Notes under the pieces: model-generated
Database searches by the model: none
What the model saw: only the letters and a program-made list of their open reading frames with translations
What the model was told of the DNA's origin: nothing
Program-made: the position numbers and the translations under genes
DNA from: Dehalococcoidia bacterium
GTDB taxonomy: Bacteria > Chloroflexota > Dehalococcoidia > Dehalococcoidales > Fen-1064
Length of the DNA stretch: 6,033 nucleotides
Direction: 5' to 3'
Assembly: GCA_030691775.1 (NCBI GenBank)
Contig: JAUYDN010000062.1
Coordinates: 1-6,033 of the forward strand
Shown: in pieces, positions 5,387-6,033 of the stretch
Numbering within the stretch: position 1 is the first letter of the stretch
How the letters are laid out: each line of letters starts with the position of its first letter

Positions 5387-5881
5387 ATGGAAGCTGAAGA
5401 ACTCAACCGGATTATCGGCAAGAACGTCGGGGTCAGGTTATTCGAGGTTGAAAAGGGTGCTATACGCAGGTTCGCCGATGCCGTAGCAGACCCCAACCCC
5501 CTTTTCCGCGATGAAGAATATGCCCGGCAGTCCCGCTACGGCGGCATCATTGCGTCCCCGGGTTTCTTCGGCTGGCCTCTCAAGCAAACGATGGGTGCAC
5601 CTCTTGTTATCGAATTTCCGGCGGACCTGATGGAGCCACTGGCGAAATCCGGCTACATGCTCGCCTCGGCGCTGGATGGTGGCATCGAATACGATTTCTT
5701 CCTGCCAGTCCGTGCCGGGGACACGCTGACAGCAACCGGTTCAATCAAGGATATCCGCGAGCGCGCTGGGAGAGCCGGCAAAATGTGTTTTATTATCCTG
5801 GAAACTGTTTATTACAATCAGAACGGAGCACTCGTCGCCAGGGCACGCGCCACCACCATCCTCCGCTCGTTCAGTCTGTAA
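5387..5881 (+). CDS. MaoC N-terminal-type (FAS1-like) dehydratase subunit
   Basis: This 164-residue hot-dog-fold protein is of the MaoC_dehydrat_N / HadA-HadC type. Such proteins form a heterodimer with a catalytic MaoC partner to hydrate or dehydrate (R)-3-hydroxyacyl-CoA or -ACP thioesters in the cytoplasm. The N-terminal IGKNVGVRLFEVEKGAIRRF is at 10-29. The hydratase-like loop FADAVADPNPLFRDEEYA is at 29-46, where the usual catalytic His position is Phe40 (NPLF instead of NPLH). The loop YGGIIASPGFFGW is at 51-63, and the strand-rich C-terminal half continues to RARATTILRSF. Because the His is missing, this subunit is probably structural or substrate-binding. The start is set by the strong SD. 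The next gene begins 12 bp downstream, with its SD overlapping the stop codon, so translation is likely coupled. The substrate is unknown; fatty-acid synthesis, fatty-acid breakdown and branched acyl-CoA metabolism are all possible. Confidence 0.85.
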   Translation: MEAEELNRIIGKNVGVRLFEVEKGAIRRFADAVADPNPLFRDEEYARQSRYGGIIASPGFFGWPLKQTMGAPLVIEFPADLMEPLAKSGYMLASALDGGIEYDFFLPVRAGDTLTATGSIKDIRERAGRAGKMCFIILETVYYNQNGALVARARATTILRSFSL

Positions 5882-5893
5882 AGGAGACGCAGC

Positions 5894-6033
5894 ATGGGAA
5901 AACAGCTTTACTGGGAAGATGTGACCGAAGGTGCAGAAATCCCTGCCCTTACTAAAATCGCCACTTCTCAAATGCTCGTCCGGTGGGCGGGCGCGTCGGG
6001 CGATTTCAATCCCCTGCACTATGATAAAGCCTT
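5894..6033 (+). CDS. MaoC-family (R)-hydratase/dehydratase, catalytic subunit (partial)
   Basis: Only the first 46 residues are inside the window; the reading frame is open at the right edge. MGKQLYWEDVTEGAEIPAL is typical of MaoC/HadB N-termini. AGASGDFNPLHYDKA at 32-46 is the hydratase-2 motif with the catalytic pair Asp37 and His42. SD AAGGAG (5881-5886) overlaps the stop of the preceding gene and sits 7 nt before the ATG. Paired with the upstream His-less subunit, it should supply the active site of a HadAB/HadBC-like heterodimer that adds or removes water at the 2,3 position of acyl thioesters. The remaining length and downstream neighbours cannot be seen. Confidence 0.88.
   Translation, partial: MGKQLYWEDVTEGAEIPALTKIATSQMLVRWAGASGDFNPLHYDKA

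Overview
The window looks like ordinary bacterial chromosome of about 55% G+C by eye. It carries six protein-coding genes on the + strand, separated by repeat-rich intergenic DNA. The dimeric (alpha2) type of glycyl-tRNA synthetase, the paired small MaoC genes and the repeat-laden spacers would fit an uncultured Chloroflexota (Dehalococcoidia-like) genome. That placement is an inference from general impression and not a proven assignment.

Layout. Positions 1-120 hold a G/C-run, multi-hairpin intergenic repeat. An extended -10 promoter then leads, apparently without a leader, into a small five-helix membrane protein with a DUF1648-like core (182-796). Next comes glyS (897-2276), with an intact class II active site, a zinc-binding cluster and an anticodon-binding domain. 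A 366-bp spacer (2277-2642) follows, made largely of repeats: two heptad arrays, a fragment of a dispersed palindrome, and a 121-bp double-hairpin MITE-like element. An sbcD/Mre11-type nuclease gene (2643-3878) has no sbcC partner in view. An MFS drug-efflux-type transporter (4100-5332) lies behind a TATAAT promoter with a 12-bp tandem direct repeat upstream. Finally, a strong sigma70-like promoter overlapping the MFS stop codon starts an operon of two MaoC/hot-dog-fold dehydratase genes (5387-5881 and 5894 to beyond the window edge). The second gene is cut by the window end.

The genes do not form one obvious pathway. They are housekeeping translation (glyS), DNA end processing (sbcD), efflux (MFS) and acyl-CoA or acyl-ACP hydration (MaoC pair), plus one membrane protein of unknown role. 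The MaoC pair is the only clear functional operon: the first protein lacks the catalytic His and the second carries the Asp/His pair, as in HadAB/HadBC-type heterodimers.

The most unusual pattern is a set of degenerate heptanucleotide arrays (consensus near AGCTWTC). Three of them begin inside the stop codons of the DUF1648, glyS and sbcD genes, and a fourth, inverted, sits just before the sbcD start. I saw no CRISPR array, tRNA, rRNA, riboswitch, defence system or convincing new multi-gene system.
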